From Acinetobacter brisouisimilis (GTDB taxonomy: Bacteria > Pseudomonadota > Gammaproteobacteria > Pseudomonadales > Moraxellaceae), in contig NZ_KB851218.1 in NCBI RefSeq assembly GCF_000368265.1, positions 124,001 to 188,000 of the forward strand: a DNA stretch of 64,000 bases, in the 5' to 3' direction. Of the stretch, positions 27,801 through 37,040 are shown in pieces. A model generated the notes under the pieces. It saw nothing but the letters and a program-made list of their open reading frames with translations, was not told where the DNA came from and made no database searches. Numbering within the stretch: the first letter of the stretch is position 1; the number at the start of each line of letters is the position of its first letter. A program made the position numbers and the translations under genes.

Positions 27801-28263
27801 TTTTTATCCTTTTATTTTGGCAATCACAATAATTTCAATTTTGCATCAATCACCCAATCTGCTATCACTGCGATTCTGGCAAGATCCAACTGGGCAAAAA
27901 ACTGCTCTGGACTTGGTCAAATGTTGCAAAATTGGGTTTATCGATCAAATACACGGTGACACTGATCCAATCATTTAAACTGATAGGCTCTTGTGACAGC
28001 TTGCCATAAACCCTTGCCAAGTCGGTAAGTTAAATTCTAGGTCAATTATGATTTTGATCAAGGCATTCATATTCATTGAATGGTAAATGCTTGGCACATC
28101 ACTGACGATCCAGTTTTTGATTCATTGCAAAATTTAGCAAAAATTAATGCCGAGCTTATAGACGAAAAAACTGTTCGGCACTTCAAAAGAAATTAAATAA
28201 AATTAATAATTTCAATAACTTAATAAAAAAACATTATGAGTCTTTATTTTTCTATAGACAACA
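27801..28263. other. 463-base intergenic stretch before the D-amino acid operon
   Basis: AT-rich with no supported gene on either strand. It must contain the promoter of the dehydrogenase-dsdA operon near 27800-27990, but I see no hexamer pair close to consensus. Nothing else is recognisable. Confidence 0.4.
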
Positions 28264-28298
28264 AAAAAGGCTGAGTCTTATTCAGACTGAGCCTTTTT
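28264..28298 (-). terminator. intrinsic terminator after tRNA-Leu
   Basis: Stem of 14 positions with one G-G mismatch between 28264-28277 and 28285-28298, loop of 7. On the minus strand it ends in TTTTTTG, 33 bases past the tRNA 3' end, closing the tpiA-secG-tRNA unit. Confidence 0.75.
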
Positions 28299-28331
28299 GT
28301 TTGGTAACAACATTTTATTTATCTAAAATGT

Positions 28332-28416
28332 TGGTGCGGAAGGGGGGACTTGAACCCCCACGCCCGAAAGCACTACCACCTCAAGGTAGCGTGTCTACCA
28401 ATTCCACCACCACCGC
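28332..28416 (-). tRNA. tRNA-Leu (anticodon GAG)
   Basis: An 85-nucleotide class II tRNA with a long variable arm and encoded CCA. The anticodon stem-loop CTACC-TTGAGGT-GGTAG gives anticodon GAG, decoding CUU and CUC. The D-arm GTGGAATTGGTAGACAC and T-arm GGGGG-TTCAAGT-CCCCC are canonical for leucine. The acceptor stem has an apparent U-U mismatch at pair 5-68 and a G-U at 6-67. It lies 52 bases downstream of secG, the same arrangement as secG-leuU in E. coli. Confidence 0.95.
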
Positions 28417-28468
28417 ATGTGCGTGCATTCTATTCGCTTCATTCAAAAAAGAAAAGTATTTCTTGGCA

Positions 28469-28801
28469 TTAATTTGCAGTTTTCTGCGTATTTGATGAAG
28501 TTTCAGTCGAATTTTTTACAGGTGTTGTTACAGGTGCTGCGGCTGTTCCCAGACTATATGCTTCTGCTGTTTGCTTCTTGGCAAGTACAGCTAAAGTAAT
28601 ACTGGTCACAAAAAATAGCGCCGTTAAAATTGCCGTTAAACGGGTCAGAAAGTTACCTGAACCTGAAGCACCAAACACAGTAGCCGCACCGCCACCACCA
28701 AAAGAGGCTCCTGCTTCTGCGCCTTTACCTTGCTGTACCAAGATCAGGACAATCATCATGACAGCCAGTAAAATATGCACAACCAGTATAAATGTATGCA
28801 T
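28469..28801 (-). CDS. secG: preprotein translocase subunit SecG
   Basis: A 110-residue inner-membrane subunit of SecYEG that assists SecA-driven export. Two transmembrane helices are clear: residues about 3-21 (FILVVHILLAVMMIVLILV) and about 51-72 (LTRLTAILTALFFVTSITLA). Between them is the conserved cytoplasmic loop QQGKGAEAGASFGGGGAATV. The C-terminal tail is rich in Ala, Thr and Pro and poorly conserved, as usual. It follows tpiA by 11 bases and precedes tRNA-Leu, so it belongs to that transcription unit. Confidence 0.95.
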   Translation of the reverse strand: MHTFILVVHILLAVMMIVLILVQQGKGAEAGASFGGGGAATVFGASGSGNFLTRLTAILTALFFVTSITLAVLAKKQTAEAYSLGTAAAPVTTPVKNSTETSSNTQKTAN

Positions 28802-28812
28802 GTTGAATCTCC

Positions 28813-29610
28813 TTAGGATTGGTTTGCCGCAAATGCTTGAGCAATTTGATAAAAAGACTCTGCATTTAATGAAGCGCCACCCACCAAAGCACCATTAATA
28901 TCAGGGCATGCTGCAAGCTCTTGAGCATTTTCAGGTTTCACGCTACCACCATACAAAATGGCGACCTGCTGACCTGCTGGACTTAACTGCGCCAGACCTG
29001 CACGGATTTTTTCATGCATGGCTTGCGCATCTTGTGCGGAAGCGGTTTTACCTGTCCCAATTGCCCAAATCGGCTCATAAGCAATAATCATCTGGTTTTG
29101 CCAATGCTGCTCAGAAATCACAGTGGCAACATCACAGATTTGTTGTAATACCACTTGCTCAGCTACCCCTTGCTCACGCTGTTCAAGGGTTTCACCCACA
29201 CAGTAAATCACGGTGAGACCTTCTGCCAATGCCTGTGTGATTTTTACTTTCAGCACATCGGGTGTGTCACCTAATAACTCGCGGCGTTCTGAATGTCCGA
29301 TTAGGACATAACCGATTTGACTATCGGCAAGTAAAGTCGCGCTGATTTCACCTGTAAACGCACCTGTTCCAGCAAAACGTGAAACATCTTGGGCAACAGT
29401 ATGCACAGTCCGTGGCGCGTTGTCTAATTGCACCTGTACTCGATTTAAGGCAATTGCAGTGGGTGCAACAGCTAAATGGCATTGTTGTTCTAAAATTGGA
29501 GATTGCTGTAAATGTTGCTTAAATTGTTCAATCCATTGTTGGGAACTCGCCCAAGCAGGGTTCATTTTCCAGTTACCAATCACCCAAGGCACAATTGTCG
29601 AACCCGACAT
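28813..29610 (-). CDS. tpiA: triosephosphate isomerase
   Basis: A 265-residue glycolytic and gluconeogenic TIM-barrel enzyme that interconverts dihydroxyacetone phosphate and glyceraldehyde 3-phosphate. Active-site parts are all visible: N-x-K in GNWKMNP, the His of [12 protein letters not shown], the catalytic Glu in [15 protein letters not shown] with loop 6, and the phosphate-binding GGSVKPEN and LVGGASL. I use the ATG at 29610 ([10 protein letters not shown]), preceded by AAAGGG, instead of a TTG 21 bases upstream. It is the first gene of a tpiA-secG-tRNA-Leu unit. Confidence 0.97.
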   Translation of the reverse strand: MSGSTIVPWVIGNWKMNPAWASSQQWIEQFKQHLQQSPILEQQCHLAVAPTAIALNRVQVQLDNAPRTVHTVAQDVSRFAGTGAFTGEISATLLADSQIGYVLIGHSERRELLGDTPDVLKVKITQALAEGLTVIYCVGETLEQREQGVAEQVVLQQICDVATVISEQHWQNQMIIAYEPIWAIGTGKTASAQDAQAMHEKIRAGLAQLSPAGQQVAILYGGSVKPENAQELAACPDINGALVGGASLNAESFYQIAQAFAANQS

Positions 29611-29902
29611 ACAAGAAAACCCTTTCACCAAAATGGGCTTATTTTACACAGTTTTTCTCAAATTGACGCTTTTTTTGCTTTTTTATACAATTTAATCTCA
29701 CAAAGCCATTTTTTCTGTCAAAATAAACAACGCTATATGCTCAGTAAGTTCTATATTTTTTATAATTAGGTTAAATACTCGTAATTCAGTGTTGTAACAT
29801 ACTGTTAGCTTGCATTCTTGCATGGCGCTTTGTGACAACAACCGTATAATTTTTTCAATATCGAGTATTCGCAAGCGATCAATTCATAAGGCAAATACAT
29901 TT

Positions 29903-31609
29903 ATGGCAGACATCTCTATTACGCCACGTTTATCAGGCTTTGCCCGTCGTTTAGTTGAAGATGGTCATATTTCTGAAGATAAAATGCTACAGGCTGTTGA
30001 AGGGGCAAAAACAGCTCGGCAAAACCTTGTACCTTATTTGATTGATCACGTGTATCTTTCCTCGTTAACCATTGCAGAAGCGATTGCAATGGAATTTAAT
30101 GAACCATTGTTTGATCTCTCTAGTTATGATCCGATACAGCTACCTCGTGATTTGGTTGAAGATAAACATATATTAAAGCACCGAATTGTACCGCTCATGC
30201 GACGCGGCAATAACATTTATGTGGCGATTAGCAACCCGACTGATTTAGAAGCGATTGATGCTGTCCGCTTTAACAGCAAGCTCAACCCTGAGATGGTGAT
30301 TGTTGAACATGATAAATTAGAAAAATTCATTGAACAGCATTTTGCTCAGGAAGATCAATTTAATTTCGGTGACGAAGAGCTGGATATTTCATTGGATGAG
30401 TCTTCATCCACAGAATCTTCTGAGGATGAATCTAAAGAAGAGGAAGCTCCAATTGTTAAATACATTAACAAACTCCTTGTCGACGCGATTCGTATGGGTG
30501 CATCAGATTTGCACTTTGAACCTTACGAAAAATCTTATCGAGTCCGTTACCGTGTCGATGGTGTATTACGTCAAATTGCCAATCCACCACTACAATTGGC
30601 AAACCGTCTTGCCTCTCGCTTAAAAGTCATGTCACAAATGGACATTTCAGAAAAACGTATTCCTCAAGATGGTCGTATTAAACTCAAACTATCAAAAACC
30701 AAAGCCATTGATTTTCGTGTCAACTCTTTGCCGACCTTATTTGGTGAAAAAATTGTATTGCGTATTCTTGATCCATCAAGTGCAATGCTAGGGATTGATG
30801 CCCTCGGTTATGAAGAAGAGCAAAAAGACCTGTTTTTAGAAGCACTGCACCGACCTCAGGGTATGGTGCTGATTACAGGCCCGACAGGGTCTGGTAAAAC
30901 CGTATCACTTTATACGGGTCTAAATATTCTCAACACTGAATATTCCAATATTTCTACTGCCGAAGACCCTGTCGAAATTAACCTTGAAGGGATTAATCAG
31001 GTCAACGTCAACCAAAAAGTTGGCTTAAGCTTTGCGGCGGCTTTACGTTCCTTCTTGCGCCAAGACCCTGATATTATTATGGTCGGGGAGATCCGTGACC
31101 TTGAAACTGCTGAAATTGCAATTAAAGCAGCACAAACAGGTCATATGGTGCTTTCAACCTTACACACCAATAGTGCGCCAGAAACCTTGACTCGGTTACG
31201 TAACATGGGTGTGCCATCATTTAATATTGCAACCTCTGTAAATTTAGTGATTGCACAGCGTTTGGCGCGCCGTTTATGCTCGAAATGTAAAATTCCATCA
31301 GACATTCCACGAAACAGCCTGCTCGAAATGGGCTTTAGCCATGAAGATTTAGAGAATCCTGACTTTCAGGTTTATCAACCTGTAGGTTGTCCTGAATGTC
31401 GTGAAGGTTATAAAGGTCGTGTCGGAATTTATGAAGTGATGAAAATTACACCTGAAATTTCCAAATTGATTATGGAAGATGGCAATGCTTTACAAATTGC
31501 GGAAACTTCAAAAAAAATAGGATTCGCAGACCTTCGACGCTCAGGTTTAAAGAAAGTCATGCAAGGGGTGACTTCTTTACAAGAAGTCAATCGTGTTACG
31601 AGTGATTAA
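29903..31609 (+). CDS. pilB: type IV pilus extension ATPase PilB
   Basis: A 568-residue hexameric cytoplasmic ATPase that drives type IV pilus assembly, needed for twitching and DNA uptake. The N-terminal part is a GSPII_E/MshEN-like domain (about 1-150), followed by an acidic low-complexity linker rich in Glu and Ser (about 150-185). Walker A is GPTGSGKT near 325, Walker B is PDIIMVGEIRD, and the tetracysteine zinc site is CSKC then CPEC. I start at the ATG of MADISITPRL (29903); the 31 upstream codons are not like the family. It heads pilB-pilC-pilD-coaE. Confidence 0.96.
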   Translation: MADISITPRLSGFARRLVEDGHISEDKMLQAVEGAKTARQNLVPYLIDHVYLSSLTIAEAIAMEFNEPLFDLSSYDPIQLPRDLVEDKHILKHRIVPLMRRGNNIYVAISNPTDLEAIDAVRFNSKLNPEMVIVEHDKLEKFIEQHFAQEDQFNFGDEELDISLDESSSTESSEDESKEEEAPIVKYINKLLVDAIRMGASDLHFEPYEKSYRVRYRVDGVLRQIANPPLQLANRLASRLKVMSQMDISEKRIPQDGRIKLKLSKTKAIDFRVNSLPTLFGEKIVLRILDPSSAMLGIDALGYEEEQKDLFLEALHRPQGMVLITGPTGSGKTVSLYTGLNILNTEYSNISTAEDPVEINLEGINQVNVNQKVGLSFAAALRSFLRQDPDIIMVGEIRDLETAEIAIKAAQTGHMVLSTLHTNSAPETLTRLRNMGVPSFNIATSVNLVIAQRLARRLCSKCKIPSDIPRNSLLEMGFSHEDLENPDFQVYQPVGCPECREGYKGRVGIYEVMKITPEISKLIMEDGNALQIAETSKKIGFADLRRSGLKKVMQGVTSLQEVNRVTSD

Positions 31610-31640
31610 TGCATAGATAGATTAAAAAAAGGATAATACT

Positions 31641-32867
31641 ATGGCGGTAAAAAAAGCTCAGGCGATGCCGATATTTGCCTATGTGGGGGTAGATCGCAAA
31701 GGTATTAAAATTAAAGGGGAGCTTTCGGCGCGTAATATGGCTTTAGCCAAAATTATGCTACGAAAACAAGGTATTGATGTTCAATCCATTCGTGAGAAAC
31801 GCAAAAATATTCTTGAAAATATTTTTAAAAAAAGAGTTTCTACAATCGACATCACCATTTTTACCCGCCAGCTCGCAACTATGATGAAAGCAGGTGTTCC
31901 GTTGGTTCAAAGCTTTGAGATTGTCGCTGAAGGACTGGACAACCCTGCCATGCGTGACGTAGTTTTAGGGATTAAAGGTGAAGTAGAAGGCGGTAACACA
32001 TTTACAGGTGCGCTGCGAAAATACCCACAGTATTTCGATCGTTTATTCTGCTCTCTCGTTGAATCAGGTGAACAATCTGGTGCGCTCGAAATTATGCTGG
32101 AACGTGTCGCAACCTATAAAGAAAAAAGTGAAGTTTTAAAGCAAAAAATTAAAAAAGCCATGAAGTATCCAATGACCGTGATCGTGGTAGCAATCATCGT
32201 CACCATTATTTTGATGGTCAAAGTCGTTCCCGTTTTCCAAGACCTATTTAGCTCATTTGGTGCGCAGTTACCGGCCTTTACCCAAATGGTCGTAAACATG
32301 TCAAAATGGATGCAGAAATACTGGTTTATCTTGATTGTTGGAATTGGCTTAGCTGTGTATGGCTTTCAGGAAACCAAAAAACGCAGTCAAAAATTTAGAG
32401 ATGGTCTCGACAAACTCGCTTTAAAACTCCCTATTTTTGGAGATTTAGTTTATAAAGCGATTATTGCTCGTTATAGTCGCACGCTTGCAACCACTTTTGC
32501 GGCAGGTGTTCCTTTAATTGATGCTTTAGAATCTACGGCTGGTGCAACAAACAACATTGTGTATGAAACAGCAGTCATGAAAATTCGGGGAGATGTCGCA
32601 ACAGGACAGCAACTACAATTTGCGATGCGTGCTGCCAACATCTTCCCTTCAATGGCCATTCAGATGGTGGCAATTGGTGAAGAATCAGGTTCTCTTGATG
32701 CTATGCTCGACAAGGTTGCCAGTTACTATGAAAATGAAGTCGACAATGCTGTGGATGGTTTAACCGCAATGATGGAACCCTTAATTATGGCAGTTCTAGG
32801 GGTTCTTGTGGGTGGTCTGGTGATTGCCATGTACCTTCCAATCTTCCAGATGGGTTCTGTGGTCTAA
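31641..32867 (+). CDS. pilC: type IV pilus inner-membrane platform protein PilC
   Basis: A 408-residue polytopic protein of the GspF/PilC family that links the PilB motor to the growing pilus. Two homologous T2SF domains repeat: the first around residues 72-194 (FTRQLATMMKAGVPLVQSFE) and the second around 275-397 (YSRTLATTFAAGVPLIDALE). Each is followed by membrane helices near 172-192, 220-240 and 378-400. A strong AAGGAT ribosome site precedes the ATG. It lies 31 bases after pilB and its stop overlaps the pilD start (TAATG), so translation is coupled. Confidence 0.96.
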   Translation: MAVKKAQAMPIFAYVGVDRKGIKIKGELSARNMALAKIMLRKQGIDVQSIREKRKNILENIFKKRVSTIDITIFTRQLATMMKAGVPLVQSFEIVAEGLDNPAMRDVVLGIKGEVEGGNTFTGALRKYPQYFDRLFCSLVESGEQSGALEIMLERVATYKEKSEVLKQKIKKAMKYPMTVIVVAIIVTIILMVKVVPVFQDLFSSFGAQLPAFTQMVVNMSKWMQKYWFILIVGIGLAVYGFQETKKRSQKFRDGLDKLALKLPIFGDLVYKAIIARYSRTLATTFAAGVPLIDALESTAGATNNIVYETAVMKIRGDVATGQQLQFAMRAANIFPSMAIQMVAIGEESGSLDAMLDKVASYYENEVDNAVDGLTAMMEPLIMAVLGVLVGGLVIAMYLPIFQMGSVV

Positions 32868-33727
32868 TGCTAGAACTCATCAATTATTTTGCACAGAACT
32901 CTATAGCACTCTATCTTGCTATCGGTTTAATCAGTTTATGTGTGGGCAGTTTTTTAAATGTTGTCATTTTTCGTACACCCAAAATGATGGAACAGGAGTG
33001 GAAGCAGGAGTGTCAACTACTGCTCCACCCTGAACAGCCCATCATTGAACATGCAAAACTGACTTTAAGCAGCCCACCTTCAACTTGCCCGAATTGTTAT
33101 ACAGCCATTCACTGGTATCAGAATATTCCTGTCGTGAGTTGGTTAGCATTGCGTGGGCGCTGTGGCAATTGCCAACATCCCATCAGCAAACGTTATCCAT
33201 TCGTTGAACTGCTCACCTGCCTTTGTTCTTTGGTTATCATTGCTGTGTTCGGTGCAACATGGCAAATGCTGTGTGGTGTGGTACTGACTTGGGTACTGAT
33301 TGCCCTCACCTTTATTGACTTTGATACTCAACTGCTACCTGACCGCTTTACCTTGACCTTAGCAGGCGCAGGGTTAGCCATTAACAGCTTTTCAGTTTAT
33401 ACAACACCCACATTATCCATTTGGGGAGCTGTGATTGGTTTCTTATGTCTATGGATTGTCTATATCCTGTTTAAGTTGATTACAGGCAAAGAAGGTATGG
33501 GCTACGGAGACTTTAAGCTTCTTGCTGCGCTTGGTGCATGGATGGGCCCCATGATGCTACCGCTGATTATTTTATTGTCGTCTATGGTGGGTGCTGTCAT
33601 TGGGATCATTTTGCTGAAGATACGTAAAGAAAATCAACCTTTCGCCTTTGGCCCCTATATCGCGATTGCTGGCTGGATTGCTTTTTTATGGGGTAATGAC
33701 ATTATGAAAATCTACTTGGGTCAATAA
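32867..33727 (+). CDS. pilD: prepilin peptidase / N-methyltransferase PilD
   Basis: A 286-residue inner-membrane aspartyl protease that cleaves type III signal peptides of pilins and methylates the new N-terminus. The N-terminal methyltransferase part has the two zinc CxxC pairs, CPNC and CGNC. The protease aspartates are in FIDFDTQLLPD and in the GxGD-type motif GMGYGDFKLLAALGAW. About seven or eight membrane segments are visible. It overlaps pilC by one base at TAATG and precedes coaE by one base. It probably also processes pseudopilins of a type II secretion system encoded elsewhere. Confidence 0.96.
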   Translation: MLELINYFAQNSIALYLAIGLISLCVGSFLNVVIFRTPKMMEQEWKQECQLLLHPEQPIIEHAKLTLSSPPSTCPNCYTAIHWYQNIPVVSWLALRGRCGNCQHPISKRYPFVELLTCLCSLVIIAVFGATWQMLCGVVLTWVLIALTFIDFDTQLLPDRFTLTLAGAGLAINSFSVYTTPTLSIWGAVIGFLCLWIVYILFKLITGKEGMGYGDFKLLAALGAWMGPMMLPLIILLSSMVGAVIGIILLKIRKENQPFAFGPYIAIAGWIAFLWGNDIMKIYLGQ

Positions 33728-33728
33728 G

Positions 33729-34337
33729 ATGTATGTGATTGGTCTCACAGGCGGTATTGGTAGTGGCAAAACAGTTGCCAGCGACTGGTTTACTAAACAA
33801 GGGATTCAAGTGGTGGATGCCGATGTAGTTGCACGTGAGGTGGTACAGGTTGGACAGCCTGCGCTGCTACACATCCAGCAGCAATTCGGTGACTGGGTCA
33901 TTCTGGAGAACGGTGAACTGAATCGCCGTGCTTTACGCGAATATATCTTTCAGCATCCTGAAGCCAAAAAGACGCTAGAAAATATTACACATCCCATGAT
34001 TCGGCAAAGCATCATTCAGCAACTACAAACTGCTGCAAGTCCTTATGTGATTTTAGTATCGCCCCTATTATTCGAAACAGGGCAAACCCATCTGACACAG
34101 CGTAATCTACTGATTGACACACCCGAACATTTACAATTACACCGAGCCACTCAGCGCGATCAAATTTCGCATCAGCATATTCAAACCATTATGTCACATC
34201 AAATGCCGCGTGAAGAAAAACAACAACGTGCCGATGATATTGTGGTCAATGATGGAGAGCTTGTACATTTATACGCACAGCTCGAACCCTTGCATCAGCA
34301 ATATTTAAACTATGCAAAAAAAACAGCCTCAATGTGA
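33729..34337 (+). CDS. coaE: dephospho-CoA kinase
   Basis: A 202-residue kinase that phosphorylates the 3'-hydroxyl of dephospho-CoA, the last step of coenzyme A synthesis. The P-loop GGIGSGKT spans 8-15, followed by the substrate-binding DADVVAREV (30s), the HPMIRQ segment and SPLLFETG. The length is normal. It is the last gene of the pilBCD-coaE cluster, an order shared with Pseudomonas. The gene ends inside a terminator hairpin, and the tail KKTASM is encoded by that hairpin. Confidence 0.96.
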   Translation: MYVIGLTGGIGSGKTVASDWFTKQGIQVVDADVVAREVVQVGQPALLHIQQQFGDWVILENGELNRRALREYIFQHPEAKKTLENITHPMIRQSIIQQLQTAASPYVILVSPLLFETGQTHLTQRNLLIDTPEHLQLHRATQRDQISHQHIQTIMSHQMPREEKQQRADDIVVNDGELVHLYAQLEPLHQQYLNYAKKTASM

Positions 34338-34346
34338 GGCTGTTTT
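34320..34346. terminator. bidirectional terminator inside the ends of two genes
   Basis: Perfect 12-bp stem AAAACAGCCTCA/TGAGGCTGTTTT with a 3-base loop and T-runs on both sides. Both convergent stop codons (coaE at 34335-34337, EamA gene at 34329-34331) lie within the hairpin, so it ends both transcripts. Confidence 0.88.
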
Positions 34347-35252
34347 TTTCTGTGCATTCAATTGCTGTTGCAATGGGTCTTTACGGTTAAACCAGCGCCA
34401 AGGCTGTAACGCACCCACACCCATACCAACCAACCCAAAAATCATTGCAGTATTTAAGGGTTCACCCAAAAGTGGCACGGCGACAAGCGCTGCCATAAAC
34501 GGGGCAAGCGTCACGATACTCCCTGTTTTAAATGCGCCTAAACGCTCAATGGCCGCAACATAGCTCAAGGTTGCAACGATCACAACCAAAATGCCATGAA
34601 AGAAGCCTTGAATAGCTAAATGCATCAGGCTGGCTTCCTGAAAATGTTTTGGCAAAAACAGGATATAAATTGGTAAATAAATCAGTGCCGACCAAATTGC
34701 CACACCACTCATGGATTGCCAAGCGGATAATTTCCAGTGTTTCAGCAATACGGTAAAAATACCCCACCAAATGGCAGACAGGAAAAATAAGCCATCACCA
34801 ATATTCAGGGCAACATGCGTCTGCTCATACATCATGACACTCATGACTGAAATTGCACCCAGCATAATGATCAGACTGATCCAGGTATGTTTATCAAAAG
34901 GTTGCTTAAATAATAGATAAGCAGCAACTGCGGTACATAATGGAATACAGCCATTGAGGAAAATCGCAGCATGAGCTGCAGGCACATAATGAAACGCCGA
35001 ATACGACGTCAAACAGTATGCAACCCCACCGAGTAACCCTAAGATAAAGGGCTCTTTTTTCCACAAAAATGCGGTTTCACGGCGCCAGATTAAAATCGGC
35101 ATTAAAACCGTAAAACCGATGGTAAACCTTAGTGCACAAATATCCCATGCACTGATATGCCAGCCTGCATTGAGTCGGGAAAAGATAGTGAAACCACCCC
35201 AAATCAACATGGTAATGGCAACAAATAAATACCCTTGGGTACGTGAAGTCAT
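34329..35252 (-). CDS. EamA/DMT family transporter
   Basis: A 307-residue drug/metabolite transporter with ten predicted membrane helices in two EamA repeats of five. The first repeat begins YLFVAITMLIWGGFTIFSRL and the second around DGLFFLSAIWWGIFTVLLKH; the family pattern of a Trp-Gly in the first helix of each repeat is present. Such proteins export amino acids, purines or small metabolites, but the substrate cannot be inferred. It overlaps the convergent coaE by 9 bases and ends in the same hairpin, with tail KKTASH. No regulator is adjacent. Confidence 0.9.
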   Translation of the reverse strand: MTSRTQGYLFVAITMLIWGGFTIFSRLNAGWHISAWDICALRFTIGFTVLMPILIWRRETAFLWKKEPFILGLLGGVAYCLTSYSAFHYVPAAHAAIFLNGCIPLCTAVAAYLLFKQPFDKHTWISLIIMLGAISVMSVMMYEQTHVALNIGDGLFFLSAIWWGIFTVLLKHWKLSAWQSMSGVAIWSALIYLPIYILFLPKHFQEASLMHLAIQGFFHGILVVIVATLSYVAAIERLGAFKTGSIVTLAPFMAALVAVPLLGEPLNTAMIFGLVGMGVGALQPWRWFNRKDPLQQQLNAQKKTASH

Positions 35253-35270
35253 TATCGGCTCAAAGTTGAC

Positions 35271-36020
35271 TTAAACGAGATTACGCTGACGGCAAGCTTC
35301 ATAGAGTGCCATACCAGCCGCCACACTGACATTTAAACTTTGTAGATTACCTGCCATTGGAATATAAACCGTTTGATCACACTGGCTTTGGGTAATCGGG
35401 CGTAAACCCGTATCTTCTGCCCCCATGACAATCGTTACTGCGCCAGTAAAATCAAATTTTTGAATTGGCAGTGCTTTTTCATCCAGCATGGTGCCAACCA
35501 CACGCATATGATGCTGGTCTTTGATATGTGCCAAGGTACGTGCCAGATTAGTCACTTGAATAAACGCCACTTTTTCTGCCCCACCTGCAGCAACCTTACG
35601 TGCCGTTGGCGTTAAACTTGCAGAACGGTCACGCGGGACAATCACCGCCTGCACGCCCATTGCGGCAGCGGTACGAATACATGCGCCCAAATTATGTGGG
35701 TCAGTCACTTGATCGAGTGCTAAAAGCAAGGCATCTGGGTTTTGCTCAAGCAAATCATCAAGGTCTTTTTCATTTAAGGTTGGATGTGGACGTACAGCGG
35801 CGACCACGCCTTGGTGAAACGGTAAACCTGCCAGCTTTTCCAAACTGTCACGACTGGCTTTTTGCACACTGATACCAAACGGCTCAGCCAACTGCAAAAT
35901 ACGCTGCAAGCGCTGATCATCACGCCCTTTGAGGGTAAATAAAGTCAGTACCCGTTCTGGCTCAAGTTCCAACAGTGATTCCACTGAATGTACGCCATAA
36001 TAGTATTCTGGTTTTGCCAT
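35271..36020 (-). CDS. rlmB: 23S rRNA (guanosine-2251-2'-O)-methyltransferase
   Basis: A 249-residue SPOUT-family methyltransferase that modifies G2251 in the peptidyl-transferase loop of 23S rRNA. It has the N-terminal L30e-like RNA-binding domain (YYYGVHSVESLLELEPERVL) and the C-terminal trefoil-knot domain with the three family motifs: LDQVTDPHNLGACIRTAAAMG, VMGAEDTGLRPITQSQCDQ and IPMAGNLQSLNVSVAAGMALYE. The length is that of E. coli RlmB (243). It lies 107 bases downstream of ppnP, separated from it by a terminator. Confidence 0.95.
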   Translation of the reverse strand: MAKPEYYYGVHSVESLLELEPERVLTLFTLKGRDDQRLQRILQLAEPFGISVQKASRDSLEKLAGLPFHQGVVAAVRPHPTLNEKDLDDLLEQNPDALLLALDQVTDPHNLGACIRTAAAMGVQAVIVPRDRSASLTPTARKVAAGGAEKVAFIQVTNLARTLAHIKDQHHMRVVGTMLDEKALPIQKFDFTGAVTIVMGAEDTGLRPITQSQCDQTVYIPMAGNLQSLNVSVAAGMALYEACRQRNLV

Positions 36021-36059
36021 GAACGGGTGACCTCAAAAACGATACAAATAAAAAAATAA

Positions 36060-36087
36060 AATCCTGCAAAGCCAACTTTACAGGATT
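36060..36087 (-). terminator. intrinsic terminator of ppnP
   Basis: Stem AATCCTG/CAGGATT with an inner AAAG/CTTT pairing, followed on the minus strand by TTTTATTTTTTT. Confidence 0.75.
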
Positions 36088-36126
36088 GATGATGAGCATA
36101 GTTTAACGGATTTTACCGTGATTTGC

Positions 36127-36450
36127 TTAACCTTCTAGGTGGCAAACATAGTCCAGTACATCGTCAGTTTCAATTTTGAATTTGCTGTTGCCTGGCACAT
36201 AAAATGATTGCCCTGCGCGGAACAGCTCGCTAGTTTCACTGTCTGCAATTTTTACGCGACATTCACCTGAAATAATTTCCATACGTTCAGGAACATGCGT
36301 TTCAAATGTAAGTGGCTGTTCTGTTGGTAGAATGACACCAAGTGTTTTTTTAGTGCCATCTTCAAATTGAACCGTATGGCTGATACATAAACCACCAAAA
36401 TAAACATTTGATTTTTTTACGACCGAAACATGATCATACTGAGCAGACAT
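36127..36450 (-). CDS. ppnP: pyrimidine/purine nucleoside phosphorylase (DUF1255)
   Basis: A 107-residue single-domain cupin of the PpnP (YaiE, DUF1255) family, which phosphorolyses several purine and pyrimidine nucleosides to bases and ribose 1-phosphate. Family features are YFGGLCISHTVQFEDGTKKT, the central GVILPTEQPLTFETHVPERM and the closing SFYVPGNSKFKIETDDVLDY. It is slightly longer than the E. coli protein (94). I choose the ATG at 36450 (MSAQYDHVSV), which has GGAG eight bases upstream, over a methionine 24 bases earlier. It is a single-gene unit. Confidence 0.92.
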   Translation of the reverse strand: MSAQYDHVSVVKKSNVYFGGLCISHTVQFEDGTKKTLGVILPTEQPLTFETHVPERMEIISGECRVKIADSETSELFRAGQSFYVPGNSKFKIETDDVLDYVCHLEG

Positions 36451-36474
36451 GCATATTCTCCAAATAATGTGCAT

Positions 36475-37028
36475 TTATTGTAAATAAAGTGGATCTAGTT
36501 TAAATAGGGCTGCAGTTTGAATCAATCACCATCTGATTTTAATGTCAATTAACATAGATTTATGTGAAAATTTTTACTCAACATATTGAAAACAAATAAA
36601 TCATGATGACTAAGTTTTACTGTTTTGACTCCTATCTCAGGGTTATTCCCTGCTGTTCGATCTGAGAAGCACAACTTCACAAGGCTTTCAAAATGAACAG
36701 CATTGCTGCACAAAGGCAACCCTCTTGCACACTCTGTCAGAAGCTATCACCTTTTTAATACATTGATAAACAATACCTTAACAATATAGTCCTGATCTCA
36801 AACAGAGCATAGGGGTTTCGGCACATCCTATTCTTTCTATACACTTCATCTTGAACTCAGGTTAAATCAGCAAATCCTGTACCAAACTGGCTGTTTTACT
36901 GTACGAATTGCAGATTGATATAAAAATCTTGTTTACAGTGCCAAGATGTTTTGTATGATCGTTGTCAAAGATGAAGCCGTTATGACTTAAAACCTCATTT
37001 ATTTCAAACATCATTTCTCGCAGTCTGG
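36475..37028. other. 554-base intergenic stretch between ppnP and recN
   Basis: No ORF on either strand that I can support. Around 36632-36665 the sequence CTCAG ... CTGAG with an inner AGGG/CCCT can fold into a stem, but no terminator or promoter frames it clearly. The recN promoter lies at the right end. I see no LexA-type SOS box, as expected for a genus that lacks a classical LexA. Confidence 0.4.
36932..36959 (+). promoter_or_regulatory. likely recN promoter
   Basis: -35 TTTACA (36932-36937), a 16-base spacer and -10 TATGAT (36954-36959), about 80 bases before the recN start. Both hexamers have five of six consensus bases. Confidence 0.5.
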
Positions 37029-37040
37029 ATGCGTCCATAT

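Noticed and set aside
28301-28495. 64-codon plus-strand frame
   Set aside because: It runs antisense through the tRNA-Leu gene, which explains the sequence.
29810-29902. 31-codon N-terminal extension of PilB
   Set aside because: Sequence unlike the family; the ATG at 29903 gives the usual PilB length.
36880-37040. LexA-type SOS box before recN
   Set aside because: No CTGT-N8-ACAG pattern; the genus also lacks a classical LexA.
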